A stretch of DNA of 64,000 nucleotides from Nitrosarchaeum sp. (GTDB lineage: Archaea > Thermoproteota > Nitrososphaeria > Nitrososphaerales > Nitrosopumilaceae): NCBI GenBank assembly GCA_023265135.1, contig JAHFUM010000001.1, forward strand, positions 122,574-186,573, given 5' to 3'. The notes beneath the pieces were generated by a model that was not told the origin of the DNA, searched no databases, and was given only the letters and a program-made list of their open reading frames with translations. Shown here one piece after another: positions 17,077 to 26,911 of the stretch. The translations under genes were made by a program, and so were the position numbers. Numbering within the stretch: the stretch's first letter is position 1; each line of letters starts with the position of its first letter.

Positions 17077-17170
17077 GTTCCAGTGGTGTAGACCGGTCAA
17101 GCATACTGCCCTTTCAAGGCAGTGATCCCGGGTTCAAAATCTAACGATGAAAATCCCGGCTGGAGCACCA
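17077..17170 (+). tRNA. tRNA-Glu (TTC) with a T-loop intron
   Basis: Acceptor GTTCCAG/CTGGAGC, anticodon loop CTTTCAA on CTGCC/GGCAG giving TTC, and an encoded ACCA end. The T stem CCGGG/CCCGG (17128-17132, 17155-17159) encloses 22 bases instead of 7, so about 15 bases between 17137 and 17153 look like a non-canonical intron. TTCA and TGAA inside it can pair to form a bulge-helix-bulge-like splice site. Exact intron ends are ambiguous because of repeated A residues. Confidence 0.9.
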
Positions 17171-17214
17171 AGATTTAATTACTAATGATAAAGTTTTTTG
17201 AATAGGTCTATATC

Positions 17215-18066
17215 TTGGACAGGAAAAATATCGAGATTAATCCTTTACTTGAAACATATGGTAAGTACATTGATAAAATCAACCATGCGTTAGATAGAGA
17301 ATTATCACTGTATTCAGAATCAGAATTCATTGAACCGTTGAAATATTCGTTAGAGGGTGGAAAACGAATTAGACCGATAATCTTAGTTTTGGCTGCTGAA
17401 AGTGTAGGAAAAATTGATGACAATACATTAGCGGCATCATGTGCTGTTGAGTTCTTACATATGGAGTCGATCATACATGATGATATCATAGATAATGAAA
17501 CAATGAGGAGACAAAAAGAGCCATTCCATATCAAATATGGATACAATACAAGTGTACTTACAGGAGATTTTGTTTTAGGATTAATTCTTGCAATTTCTTC
17601 AAGATTAGACAATGCGCGAATTACAAAAGATTTGGCTACAACGGCAATGTTGATGAGTGAAGGAGAAATGATAGAAAGTAGATTAGAAAGCAGTGAAGAT
17701 GTTACTTTTGATGATTATCTGAAAGTGATTGAATATAAAACTGCCACTGCATTTGAAGTGGCAGCAAGAATAGGTTCAATTATTGCAAACGGTAGTGAAG
17801 AAGAAATAGAAGCACTAACAGAATATGGAAAAAACATAGGAATTGCATATCAAATAAGAGATGATTTACTAGACTGGAAAAATGAAGATAAGTTATTTAA
17901 TTTATTGATCAAGAAAAGTTCTGATCCAAGAGATGTTTTTAATAAAATGGAGGAACTTTTAAAAAAATATTCTGACAAAGCTAGAACAAGCTTAAGAAAA
18001 ATTTCAGATAATGATGCAAAAATAAATTTGGATAATCTAATAAAATTTACAACATTTAAGGCATAA
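17215..18066 (+). CDS. Polyprenyl diphosphate synthase (GGPP/FPP synthase type)
   Basis: 283 residues with the all-helical trans-prenyltransferase fold. The first aspartate-rich motif is DDIID followed by NETMRR, the second is DDLLDW, and LEGGKRIRP carries the substrate-binding Lys and Arg. The residues before the first motif set chain length; product length cannot be read safely by eye, but archaea need geranylgeranyl diphosphate for ether lipids. Start is TTG 17215, 45 bases after tRNA-Glu. The 3' end overlaps convergent nuoN by 11 bp. Confidence 0.9.
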   Translation: MDRKNIEINPLLETYGKYIDKINHALDRELSLYSESEFIEPLKYSLEGGKRIRPIILVLAAESVGKIDDNTLAASCAVEFLHMESIIHDDIIDNETMRRQKEPFHIKYGYNTSVLTGDFVLGLILAISSRLDNARITKDLATTAMLMSEGEMIESRLESSEDVTFDDYLKVIEYKTATAFEVAARIGSIIANGSEEEIEALTEYGKNIGIAYQIRDDLLDWKNEDKLFNLLIKKSSDPRDVFNKMEELLKKYSDKARTSLRKISDNDAKINLDNLIKFTTFKA

Positions 18067-19540
18067 TACCTAAGCTAAGTGTCGGAGCAGCAAATTGAAC
18101 AAATTTAATAATTGGATCTGGGTAGACACCAAATCCTACCAAGAAGATTATTGAAAATATCATGATTGCAATGATAGACTTTGGTTCAGATACTCTTTTT
18201 TCAGTTTCTCCTTCAAAGTACATTTTTCTTGTGAGCCAACCATAGTAAGCTAATGATAGAGCACTGTTTAGAACTCCAGCAATTGCAAGCCAAGGTGCCC
18301 ACCATATAGTTGAACCAGCATCCAAAGCACCGCCAAATAACATTATTTTACTCCAAAATCCAGCAAGTGGTGGTACACCAGCCAAAGCAAATAATGAAAT
18401 CACTAATCCAAGCGATGTAATAGGCATTCGTCTACCAAGTCCTTTGAGTTTATCGATGTTAGTTACTGCAAGTGTAGTCACTATACCTGTAACAGCTATG
18501 AATGCAGCACCTTTCATTACTGCATGATTCAATATTTGATAAAGGGAACCTTGTAAACCAAGATGACTGAATGGAGCTACTGCAAGTCCAATCAAAATAT
18601 ACCCTGCATGAGCAATACTAGAATATGCTAACATTCTTGCAAGATTCTTTTGCATGATTGCTGCAATGTTACCAATCGTCATTGTCATAACTGCAATTAC
18701 ACCAAGAGCTAAAGTCCAATCAAGATTAAGTACAACCATTCCAAGAACAATTATTCTAATTGTTGCTGCAAATCCTGCTTTCTTTGTTCCAGCTGAAAGT
18801 AAAGTAGTAATTGTTGGAGGTGAACCTTCATAAGTATCAGGCAACCATTGATGAAAAGGTACTAACCCCATCTTAAATCCAAATCCAGCAATAAACATTC
18901 CAACAGATAGCAATGCTAATGGCAATAACGAAGAATCAAGAGTAGCATAGCCATGAATAACTTCACCGATATTTGTTGAACCGGTTAATCCATAAGATAA
19001 TGAAATTCCATAAACAATAATTGCAGATGATAGTGCACCAAACAAGAAATACTTGAGTGCAGCTTCGTTTGAGCTTGGATTCTTTTTCATAAATCCTACA
19101 AGAACATATGTTGGAATGCTCATGAGTTCCCACGCAACAAATAGCATTACCAAGTCAGTAGAGTATGCTATTAACACCATACCAATAGTTGAAAGTAGTA
19201 TTAAGGAATAGTAAACCGCAGGATAATTCTTTTTTCTCATGTAGTTAAAGGAACCAACGGTAGTGAAGATTGCAACAATTAGCATAGCTATTGCAAAGAA
19301 TCCACCAAATGCATCATCTACAAGTACATCTTCAGAAAATAAAGCAGATGGAAGAATTTTATCACTGATAAATTGATAGGCAACATATCCAATGGATACA
19401 ATCAATGCAGAAAATGCAATAACTGCATAAAATGAGTTTGAACCTTTTTCTTTTCTGGCAATGCTGATTATAGGCAACAAAACTCCAACTGTGCCAAGAA
19501 TTGCAATTATCACCAATGGAGTTGAACTGATTTCTAGCAT
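18056..19540 (-). CDS. nuoN: Complex I subunit NuoN (proton-pumping antiporter-like)
   Basis: 494 residues with about 14 membrane spans. The antiporter-family core is visible: AWELMSIPTYVLVGF with the essential Glu, FKMGLVPFHQWLPDTY with the broken-helix Lys/His, and MLAYSSIAHAGYILIG. NuoN is one of three antiporter-like pumps in the membrane arm. It is last in the 11-gene nuo operon, 13 bases after nuoL. The 3' end overlaps the convergent prenyl synthase gene. Confidence 0.94.
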   Translation of the reverse strand: MLEISSTPLVIIAILGTVGVLLPIISIARKEKGSNSFYAVIAFSALIVSIGYVAYQFISDKILPSALFSEDVLVDDAFGGFFAIAMLIVAIFTTVGSFNYMRKKNYPAVYYSLILLSTIGMVLIAYSTDLVMLFVAWELMSIPTYVLVGFMKKNPSSNEAALKYFLFGALSSAIIVYGISLSYGLTGSTNIGEVIHGYATLDSSLLPLALLSVGMFIAGFGFKMGLVPFHQWLPDTYEGSPPTITTLLSAGTKKAGFAATIRIIVLGMVVLNLDWTLALGVIAVMTMTIGNIAAIMQKNLARMLAYSSIAHAGYILIGLAVAPFSHLGLQGSLYQILNHAVMKGAAFIAVTGIVTTLAVTNIDKLKGLGRRMPITSLGLVISLFALAGVPPLAGFWSKIMLFGGALDAGSTIWWAPWLAIAGVLNSALSLAYYGWLTRKMYFEGETEKRVSEPKSIIAIMIFSIIFLVGFGVYPDPIIKFVQFAAPTLSLGIMP

Positions 19541-19553
19541 CTCATCTTATCTC

Positions 19554-21629
19554 CTATATCAACAATATTAGGACTACAAATAGTAATCCTGCTCCAAATA
19601 CGAATAGGTAAGATTGGGTTACACCGGTTTGAGTTCCTTGAATAACTCTAGCACTCCAACCAACTGCTTTTTGTACTCCATCATTCATTCCATATTCAAT
19701 AGCGGTCTTTTCAAAGTATCTGAATACTCCTCTTGAAAGCCATAATGGGGCTACAACAAAGCACCAATATACAATTGCATTAAGGTAAAATCTATTTAGA
19801 ATAACTTTATGAATACCAGAAAAGAAAATATTCGAATTTACGAATTTAACAGGATCAGCCCACCTGCCAATATAGAACACATATCCTAATCCGGTTCCAA
19901 CTGCAAAAGCAGATAATGATGCGATAAGTGCAACCGGATTAATTCCATCTAAGAATCCAGGTAGTATTGAGTTTTCAATTTCATGTACAGAATGGATTCC
20001 AAATGTTCCTTCAAGATAATTTGTAAATAATTCATGGAGTCCGCCTTCAAACGACAATCCAATTAGACCAATAGCAATTGTAAGCACCGCAAGAATTCCA
20101 TATGGTACCCACATAGATAGTGGTGCTTCATGAATATGATGTCCTTCTTCTTCCATTTTTTGAATATGTTTACTCTTTGAACCAAAGAAGACCAACCCCA
20201 GCATTCTAGTTGTATAAAATGCAGTAATCACGGCAGTTAATACAGCAATTGCAAATATCGGTATAGCCCAGGGATGTCCTGAAGTGTAAATCGCACCAAA
20301 GATAGAATCCTTACTCCAAAAACCAGTTGTGATAAATGGAGCACCCATTAATCCAAGACCTGCTGCCCACATAAACGCGTAAGTCTTTTTCATGTTTTTG
20401 CGTAATCCACCCATATCAGTCATGAATCTTGAACCTACGACATGTAACAATGAACCAGCAGCCATGAATAATGATGCCTTAAACATCGCATGTGAAATTA
20501 GATGAAAGAAACCAGCAGTATACCCATTAACAAATTGTTGTGATAATCCAGCAATACCAAGTACCATCATCATATAACCAATCTGAGAGCCAGTAGAGTA
20601 TGCAAGTACTTTTTTAATTTCAGAATTAACCATACCTTGAAGTCCTAAAAGAAGGGCAGTAGTTGCACCAACTAGAAGAATTATTTCAAAAAACTGATCT
20701 GCCAAAATTCCAGCAGCACTTAAAGCAAAAACTAACGGTGCAAGTCTCATAACTAGGAAAACACCCGCCTTTACCATTGTTGCAGCATGTATCAAAGCAG
20801 ATACTGCAGTTGGACCAGTCATTGCCTCTAAGAGCCATTCATTCAGTGGGAATTGTGCCGATTTACCAACTGCACCACCAAATAATAAAATGAATGCAGG
20901 TACCAAAAGACCTTGCGAAGACATTGTTGTTGCCCAAGTTGCATCATGCAATAATTCTCTAAATCCAAATGTTCCAGCAAATAAGAATATCAAAAGCATA
21001 CCTGCAATCATCATCACATCACCAACTTTTGTCATGATGAAAGCTTTCATACCTGCATGAGTTGGAGAGTAATAATCTAAAAGACCAAGGACAGTTCGTC
21101 CTTCAGTTCCAACATGATCTTTCTTTTTATCACGATACCAAAAGCTAATTAATGCATATGATGCAAGTCCTACACCTTCCCAACCAAAGAATACTTGTAA
21201 TAAATTATCAGATAATACAATTAGTTGCATTGAACCGATAAAGAACATCATCCAGAACCAAAATCGTGTAATTGATTTATCACCTTTCATGTATCCTGTA
21301 CTGTAAATCATAATGAGAAATGAAATCCATCCAACTACATTTGCCATGATTACCGAAAGTGGATCAGCTAGTACACCTGCTTTCAGACTAATAGAATGAA
21401 TCCAAGATATTTGATCATGAACTTCATGTGCTTCTAATGCCATTGGTAGTAAAGATGCTGCAGAAAGTGCGCTCATTAAAGCAAAACCGACTGCCACATA
21501 TCCGGTTGCATGTTTAGAGAATTTTCCAATTCCTGGTATTATCAAAGCAGCAACAAATGGTAATATCCAAATTAACCAGGCACTAGCTGCACCTACTTCA
21601 AATGTAAAGCCTAACATTTCAGTTGCCAT
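19554..21629 (-). CDS. nuoL: Complex I subunit NuoL
   Basis: 691 residues, the longest antiporter-like subunit, consistent with NuoL and its C-terminal lateral helix. Visible are GWEGVGLASYALISFWYRDK with the pumping Glu, AQFPLNEWLLEAMTGPTAVS, SALIHAATMVKAGVFL, and LAYSTGSQIGYMM. The C-terminal 150 residues hold the extra amphipathic part and a final span. It sits at the tip of the membrane arm and couples quinone reduction to ion pumping. Gene lies 3 bases downstream of nuoM. Confidence 0.95.
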   Translation of the reverse strand: MATEMLGFTFEVGAASAWLIWILPFVAALIIPGIGKFSKHATGYVAVGFALMSALSAASLLPMALEAHEVHDQISWIHSISLKAGVLADPLSVIMANVVGWISFLIMIYSTGYMKGDKSITRFWFWMMFFIGSMQLIVLSDNLLQVFFGWEGVGLASYALISFWYRDKKKDHVGTEGRTVLGLLDYYSPTHAGMKAFIMTKVGDVMMIAGMLLIFLFAGTFGFRELLHDATWATTMSSQGLLVPAFILLFGGAVGKSAQFPLNEWLLEAMTGPTAVSALIHAATMVKAGVFLVMRLAPLVFALSAAGILADQFFEIILLVGATTALLLGLQGMVNSEIKKVLAYSTGSQIGYMMMVLGIAGLSQQFVNGYTAGFFHLISHAMFKASLFMAAGSLLHVVGSRFMTDMGGLRKNMKKTYAFMWAAGLGLMGAPFITTGFWSKDSIFGAIYTSGHPWAIPIFAIAVLTAVITAFYTTRMLGLVFFGSKSKHIQKMEEEGHHIHEAPLSMWVPYGILAVLTIAIGLIGLSFEGGLHELFTNYLEGTFGIHSVHEIENSILPGFLDGINPVALIASLSAFAVGTGLGYVFYIGRWADPVKFVNSNIFFSGIHKVILNRFYLNAIVYWCFVVAPLWLSRGVFRYFEKTAIEYGMNDGVQKAVGWSARVIQGTQTGVTQSYLFVFGAGLLFVVLILLI

Positions 21630-21632
21630 AAA

Positions 21633-23186
21633 CTAAACCCCCAGTACTCCACTCATGTATGGAATTATTTGATTAAAGAATATGTCAGGATAAATTCCTA
21701 GAACGATTGTAAATCCTGCAAGAACCATCATAGGTGCAGTCATATACCAACTTCCTTCTTTAACATGTTCAAGGTGCTGTGGAAGTTTTCCAAAGAACAC
21801 ACGTTTTAGCATCCAAAGAATGTAAGACATTGTTAATACGGTTGCAACAAGACCTAAACCAAATGTTACTGCTCTTACTGTTGAACCATCTTTGATAGCA
21901 GTTTCTAATGCTCCGTAAAATAGAGTCCATTCACCCATAAAGCCGCTAGTTGGTGGTACTCCCATTATTGTCAATGCGCCAATCACTGCACATACAGCAG
22001 TTATTGGCATCTTACCAGCTAATCCACCAAGTTGAGAAATATTTCTAGTACCAACTTTAACAATTAAAATTCCAGCCATCATGAAGAGGATGCCTTTACC
22101 AAGTGCATGAGTGATATACATCATCTCAGCACCAGATAATCCAAGGACAGACATTGAACCTATTCCAAATAGAATGTAACCCATTTGACTTATACTGGAA
22201 TATGCTAGTAATCGTTTGATATCGTCTTGCATTAATGCCATTGCTCCACCATAAATCATTGTAACAAGACCCCAAATGTGGAACCAAATTGAAAGATCAG
22301 CAAATGTATGTGGTAAAAATTCTACAATTAATCGGAAAATACCATAAGCACCAATACCGATCATTGCTGGTGATAGTAATGCGCTAATTGGAGTTGGTGC
22401 AGCACCGTGAACCCATGGAAGCCATATGTGGAACATGAATACAGCGAGTTTTACTCCAAGTCCAATTGAAATTGCAATAGCTGAAAGCATTAGAATATCA
22501 TGTGGAATTTCGGATTCTTTGATATCTGCAAAGTTAAAACTTCCAATTGTGAGACCAATCATTAAAAATCCTAGTAGTAAAACAACTGCTCCTGCGTGAG
22601 TCCACAACAAAAACATTAAACCAATTTTTCTTCTTGGACCTGCACCCCAAAGTGCAACCAAAAAGAAACCTGGAATCAACATTATCTCAAAGAATACATA
22701 AAATTCAATTAGGTTTGTAGATAGAACAGTACCAAGCATTCCCATTGCGAATACAAGATAAAGTGCAAAGTAAAGTCCAGATTTAGCATTAACATAGTTT
22801 GAAAGAGAAGATGATTCAATTATTGTTGAATGACCATTAGAGGATACGACTTCGTGTCGTTCTTCCTCATACTGTTCATGAAATCTGTGGATCATGTAAG
22901 GTTTTGAATAAAGTACCAAAATTGTACTTAGGACGTAAATGATAATAGCGAATGGTGATGCTAATCCATCTAACAGGAAACCAAACTCACCAAATTGTGC
23001 TGTCCATGGATAATGTTCTGCAGTAGTACCACTAAGGGCAGATAGGATCACTAATACAGTAACATATAGCAGTAATCCAAAAGTGAACCACATTGCAGGT
23101 GTAGGGCCTATTTTTCTTCCAATTATGTAAGCAATAGGAGATAATAACAAAGGTAAGATAACTGCCTGCAAAAGTGCATATTCCAT
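21633..23186 (-). CDS. nuoM: Complex I subunit NuoM
   Basis: 517 residues, about 14 spans. NuoM marks include FEIMLIPGFFLVALWG with the essential Glu, FMFHIWLPWVHGAAPTPIS, and LLAYSSISQMGYILFG. A polar insertion near residues 100-130 (HEQYEEERHEVVSSNGHST) between two spans is larger than in bacterial NuoM and may be a lineage feature. Start ATG shares one base with the nuoK stop. Confidence 0.95.
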   Translation of the reverse strand: MEYALLQAVILPLLLSPIAYIIGRKIGPTPAMWFTFGLLLYVTVLVILSALSGTTAEHYPWTAQFGEFGFLLDGLASPFAIIIYVLSTILVLYSKPYMIHRFHEQYEEERHEVVSSNGHSTIIESSSLSNYVNAKSGLYFALYLVFAMGMLGTVLSTNLIEFYVFFEIMLIPGFFLVALWGAGPRRKIGLMFLLWTHAGAVVLLLGFLMIGLTIGSFNFADIKESEIPHDILMLSAIAISIGLGVKLAVFMFHIWLPWVHGAAPTPISALLSPAMIGIGAYGIFRLIVEFLPHTFADLSIWFHIWGLVTMIYGGAMALMQDDIKRLLAYSSISQMGYILFGIGSMSVLGLSGAEMMYITHALGKGILFMMAGILIVKVGTRNISQLGGLAGKMPITAVCAVIGALTIMGVPPTSGFMGEWTLFYGALETAIKDGSTVRAVTFGLGLVATVLTMSYILWMLKRVFFGKLPQHLEHVKEGSWYMTAPMMVLAGFTIVLGIYPDIFFNQIIPYMSGVLGV

Positions 23187-23491
23187 TATCCTTTCAAACT
23201 CCTAAAGTCTGCGATGTCTATATTCTGATACATGCGATATGCTACAATAATTAATGAAAGACCAACTCCAACCTCTGCTGCAGCAATTGCAATTGAAAAT
23301 AATGCCAATGTTTGACCGCCACTATGTGGTAAGAAACGTCCAAATGCAACCAAGTTAAGATTTGCAGCGTTGATAATTATTTCAATTGCAAATAACATTC
23401 TAATAGCATTTCTCTTTACAGATAAACCATAGATACCAATGCCCAAAAGGGCGACGGACACTAAAACAAAATCAATCAGTTCGTTGTTCAT
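23186..23491 (-). CDS. nuoK: Complex I subunit NuoK
   Basis: 101 residues with three membrane spans, standard for NuoK. The sequence has RNAIRMLFAIEIIINAANLN with the conserved intramembrane Glu, and a second Glu in AAAEVGVGLSLIIVAYR. These acids link the quinone site to the pumps. It overlaps nuoJ by 20 bp and nuoM by one base, showing tight translational coupling. Confidence 0.94.
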   Translation of the reverse strand: MNNELIDFVLVSVALLGIGIYGLSVKRNAIRMLFAIEIIINAANLNLVAFGRFLPHSGGQTLALFSIAIAAAEVGVGLSLIIVAYRMYQNIDIADFRSLKG

Positions 23492-23984
23492 TCTCTACAT
23501 CCTCTCTTCTTGCCAAAACTAGTGCGCCAGTAATTGAACCCGTCAAGATAAGTGCCATTAAAATCAAAGCTGGCCAATAATATGTCAGAAAGTCTGCACC
23601 AATATTTCTAAAGTCAACTGCAGGTTTATCGGTAGTTATTGTTTTGATGCCAGAATCCATTATTACTGAACCTAGCGCAACCATAAAAACTAGCATCAGT
23701 GCAATGCCGACAAATTTTCTTCGTTTATCCTCAACTTTCTTGAATATGAGTTCTCTTTTTACTAACATGACGGTAAACAAAATTAGAACTGCGATAGAAC
23801 CTACATAAACTGCTAACTGGAACATTGCAACAAAGGGTGAATCCAAAAGTAAAAAGAATCCAGCAATTCCACCAAGAGTTCCCATCAAGGCAATCGATCC
23901 ATAAATTAAAGATCTTAATTCTAAAGCAGCTATTGCAGAACCAATTGTAATTACAGATAACGCAAGAAATACAGCTTCAGCCAT
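23472..23984 (-). CDS. nuoJ: Complex I subunit NuoJ
   Basis: 170 residues with five predicted spans. The mid-protein segment FQLAVYVGSIAVLILFTVML is the typical NuoJ pi-bulge helix. NuoJ forms part of the flexible link between the quinone site and the antiporter subunits. It overlaps nuoI by 8 bp and nuoK by 20 bp. Sequence conservation of this subunit is low, so the call relies also on its place in the operon. Confidence 0.92.
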   Translation of the reverse strand: MAEAVFLALSVITIGSAIAALELRSLIYGSIALMGTLGGIAGFFLLLDSPFVAMFQLAVYVGSIAVLILFTVMLVKRELIFKKVEDKRRKFVGIALMLVFMVALGSVIMDSGIKTITTDKPAVDFRNIGADFLTYYWPALILMALILTGSITGALVLARREDVENEQRTD

Positions 23985-24474
23985 GAGTTGCCCCTCGATC
24001 AGTAATTTTTATTTCAACGTCTTGTGAAACAAATGGTTTTACTTGAAGTTGGGCTGGTGTGTAAATCAAACCCTCCTTGCTAAATGAAGAAAGCTCATAG
24101 TCATTTGTCATATACAATGCATAAAATGGACATGCGTCAACACATAATCCACAAAATACACATTTACCGTAATCAATTTGTGGCATGATGGCTTTTTTAT
24201 TATGTTTGTATTCTTCTGGAACTTTTACCATTGCAATTGCTTCGGCTATTCCTTCACATGCGATGGAACATAACTGACATCCAGTACATTTGTCATGGAA
24301 TAACATATGACGTCCTTTAGAACCTGCAATTCCAACACCTGTGGACGGATCAAATTGGTAGCCATCACCAACAAACTTTAGTTTCTCTTCAGGATATCGT
24401 AATGTAAATCGTTTAATAGCTAAATGTTTAATTCCAGAGTTTAATGCCTTGATAATTCCAGTAGCTGTATTCAT
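23977..24474 (-). CDS. nuoI: Complex I subunit NuoI (two [4Fe-4S] clusters)
   Basis: 165 residues. Two ferredoxin motifs bind clusters N6a and N6b: CTGCQLCSIAC and CVFCGLCVDACPF. The first lacks the usual Pro after the fourth Cys (it is followed by Glu), a small departure. The N-terminal 50 residues include KRFTLRYPEEKL, as in other NuoI. It passes electrons toward NuoB in the peripheral arm. With no NuoEFG genes here, NuoI is the likely entry side for electrons. It overlaps nuoH by one base. Confidence 0.94.
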   Translation of the reverse strand: MNTATGIIKALNSGIKHLAIKRFTLRYPEEKLKFVGDGYQFDPSTGVGIAGSKGRHMLFHDKCTGCQLCSIACEGIAEAIAMVKVPEEYKHNKKAIMPQIDYGKCVFCGLCVDACPFYALYMTNDYELSSFSKEGLIYTPAQLQVKPFVSQDVEIKITDRGATHG

Positions 24475-25772
24475 TACAATATTCCTCCAGGCCCCAAGAC
24501 TCCAGCGTACAACAAACCGAGTGCTATAAAGATGTTAACGAATGCAAGTCCAATTAATTTGTACCAACCAAGACTCAACAACATGTCAATTCGAATTCTT
24601 GGGAAAACTCCTCTTGGCAATAGAATGAAAAAGATCACCCCAACTGTCTTTAATACAAACCATAGAACACCGTTTAACATCTCTTGTGAAAATATAGGTA
24701 GCCCAGGAATTTTTGCATGTATTGGACCCATAACTATTCCATCTTTGATAATCTCTTCAGGAAAAGGAGGCCAAATCATTGGTCCAGTCCAACCACCTAG
24801 GAATAAAACAACAAACAATGCTGCAAATGCATAAAGTTTCAAGTATGTTCCTAACTGAACAAGACCGTAAATCATTCCAGAAAATTCAGTTAACCAACCA
24901 GCAACAATTTCACTTTCTGCTTCTGGTAAATCAAATGGGATTCTTTCTAATTCGGCCAATATTGTAATAAAGAAAATAATTGCGCCTATCGGCAAAAATA
25001 TAATCCATGGAAAATGGGTTTGACTAGCAACTATTTCAGAAAGATTTAGAGTTCCTGTAAGAATTACTACTCCTAACAATGAAAGAATTAACGGAATTTC
25101 AAATGACACCATTTGATGTAACGCCCTAATTCCACCAATGAATGGGAATTTACTATTTGAAGACCATGCAGAAAGAATAGTTATGATTGGAAAGAAACCA
25201 ATAATTGCAAATACGGCAAGTAAGCCAACATCCACATCTGCAACTACCCAACCAGGGGCAACAGGAATTAATGCAACAAATGCTGCTGCTGTTGCAACAA
25301 ATATTACAGGAGCAGCCCAAAAGATGGGTTTGTCAGCTTTTGCAGGAATAATAATTTCTTTTGAGATTAGCTTTAGCCCATCTCCCATTAGTTGTAGGAT
25401 TCCTTCAATTTTTCCACAGTAAAAAGGACCCACTCTAAGTTGTAGTTTTGCCAGCATTTTTCTTTCTATAAATATTGTTCCAGCTGCAAGTAATGCTGCA
25501 AATCCAAATCCAGGAAAAGCAGCAATTTTAAACAAATCAGTAGTCATGAAGGCTTTCAAAATTGGAAGTGTTCTAGAAGGATCTGCCAACCAAGTTAATG
25601 CAAGAAATGGTGTAAGTAATTCACCATTAATTACTGGCATTTCAATATAGAATAAAACGAGCATAACTGCCGGGATACCAATTAATGTAAAAATCAGCAG
25701 TATCCAAAATGCATTATCTAGAATAGACTTGACAAATTCGCTAAACTTGAAGTTTGGTGCAATAACAGACAT
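24474..25772 (-). CDS. nuoH: Complex I subunit NuoH
   Basis: 432 residues, longer than E. coli NuoH (about 325) through N- and C-terminal extensions; eight or more spans. The family signatures are ERKMLAKLQLRVGPFYCGK, ELERIPFDLPEAESEIVAG and the quinone-site charges between. It anchors the peripheral arm and forms the quinone entry channel. The N-terminal 70 residues add about two hydrophobic stretches before the ERK motif. One base separates it from nuoD. Confidence 0.94.
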   Translation of the reverse strand: MSVIAPNFKFSEFVKSILDNAFWILLIFTLIGIPAVMLVLFYIEMPVINGELLTPFLALTWLADPSRTLPILKAFMTTDLFKIAAFPGFGFAALLAAGTIFIERKMLAKLQLRVGPFYCGKIEGILQLMGDGLKLISKEIIIPAKADKPIFWAAPVIFVATAAAFVALIPVAPGWVVADVDVGLLAVFAIIGFFPIITILSAWSSNSKFPFIGGIRALHQMVSFEIPLILSLLGVVILTGTLNLSEIVASQTHFPWIIFLPIGAIIFFITILAELERIPFDLPEAESEIVAGWLTEFSGMIYGLVQLGTYLKLYAFAALFVVLFLGGWTGPMIWPPFPEEIIKDGIVMGPIHAKIPGLPIFSQEMLNGVLWFVLKTVGVIFFILLPRGVFPRIRIDMLLSLGWYKLIGLAFVNIFIALGLLYAGVLGPGGIL

Positions 25773-26909
25773 TTATCTATCTGCCTCCACTGGCCAATAA
25801 TTAAGGCTCCAATATACTGCGGGCATATTTCCAAGTTTTTCTCCTTTGAGAAGATATGGTAATGCTATCAAATTTCTAAATGAACCAACACTTAGTTTTA
25901 CTCTATAAGGTTCAGGTTTTGCATCAGAGACAATATAGCAACCTAATGAACCTCTACCTGATTCTACACGTTTGTATACTGAATCAAATCCTTTTCCTTT
26001 TGGATTTGGTTTTAGTTTTACTCTAACAGAACCAGACTTTGGCATTTTTTGCAATGCTTGTCTAATTATGTTACAGCTTTCCATCATATCGAGCCATGGA
26101 ATTTTAGATCTTGCATAAGAATCTCCCTCCTTCATCACATTACTGTGAACATCTAACTCTTCATAGACATCATAAGGTTCCTTTTTTCTGAGATCATAAT
26201 CAACTCCACTGGCTCGAAGAACAGAACCGGTTGTACCTAATCTAATTGCATCTTCACGTGATAAAACACCAGTGTTTTCAGTTCTAGCAATTAAAATTGG
26301 ATTATCATAGAAAACTGCTGCATATTCTTTAATTCGTTTTTCAAAATAGTTAACTTGCCTTAAACAAACATCTTCAAAGTTTGGAGGCAGATCATTTCTT
26401 ACACCACCTGGTACAAAATGAGCATGAGTAACTCTGGCTCCTGTCATTTTTTCTAGTAAATCAATTAATAATTCACGATCACCTGCTGGCCACATAAACA
26501 TTGTAGAGTGACCTAAGAATATTCCATAGATTGCAAGCCAATACATTGTATAAACACATCTGTTCAATTCAGATGCAATAACTCGAATGTATTTGGCTCG
26601 TTCTGGTACTTCAAGACCAAGTATTTCTTCAACCCCTAAAACATACGGATACAAAATATTACAAGAATCATGAATTACAGGTCTTTCTAAATGTGGGATA
26701 TTTGTGATATAGTTTCTATATTCAGCCATTTTTTCTTCACCGCGATGAACATAACCAGGATCAGGATCACATGCGACAATAAAGTCACCATCAATTTGGA
26801 CAATAATTCTCATATGACCAGAACCAGGATGTTGTGGTCCAACATTGAGAGTCATGATCCTCTCGTCTACTTTCTGAAGTGCTAGTCCTGGCGGTAATTC
26901 TTTATTCAT
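25773..26909 (-). CDS. nuoD: Complex I subunit NuoD (49-kDa type)
   Basis: 378 residues. Start region NVGPQHPGSGHMRI contains the conserved quinone-site HPGSGH; YVHRGEEKMAEYRNY and GTTGSVLRASGVDYDLRK are also family signatures. It forms the quinone cavity together with NuoB, derived from the hydrogenase large subunit but without metal-binding Cys. It is separate from NuoC here, 2 bases downstream of it. Confidence 0.95.
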   Translation of the reverse strand: MNKELPPGLALQKVDERIMTLNVGPQHPGSGHMRIIVQIDGDFIVACDPDPGYVHRGEEKMAEYRNYITNIPHLERPVIHDSCNILYPYVLGVEEILGLEVPERAKYIRVIASELNRCVYTMYWLAIYGIFLGHSTMFMWPAGDRELLIDLLEKMTGARVTHAHFVPGGVRNDLPPNFEDVCLRQVNYFEKRIKEYAAVFYDNPILIARTENTGVLSREDAIRLGTTGSVLRASGVDYDLRKKEPYDVYEELDVHSNVMKEGDSYARSKIPWLDMMESCNIIRQALQKMPKSGSVRVKLKPNPKGKGFDSVYKRVESGRGSLGCYIVSDAKPEPYRVKLSVGSFRNLIALPYLLKGEKLGNMPAVYWSLNYWPVEADR

Positions 26910-26911
26910 CG

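Noticed and set aside
24532-25422. Several plus-strand frames inside nuoH
   Set aside because: Antisense shadows of a well-supported membrane protein gene, with compositions typical of reversed hydrophobic codons.
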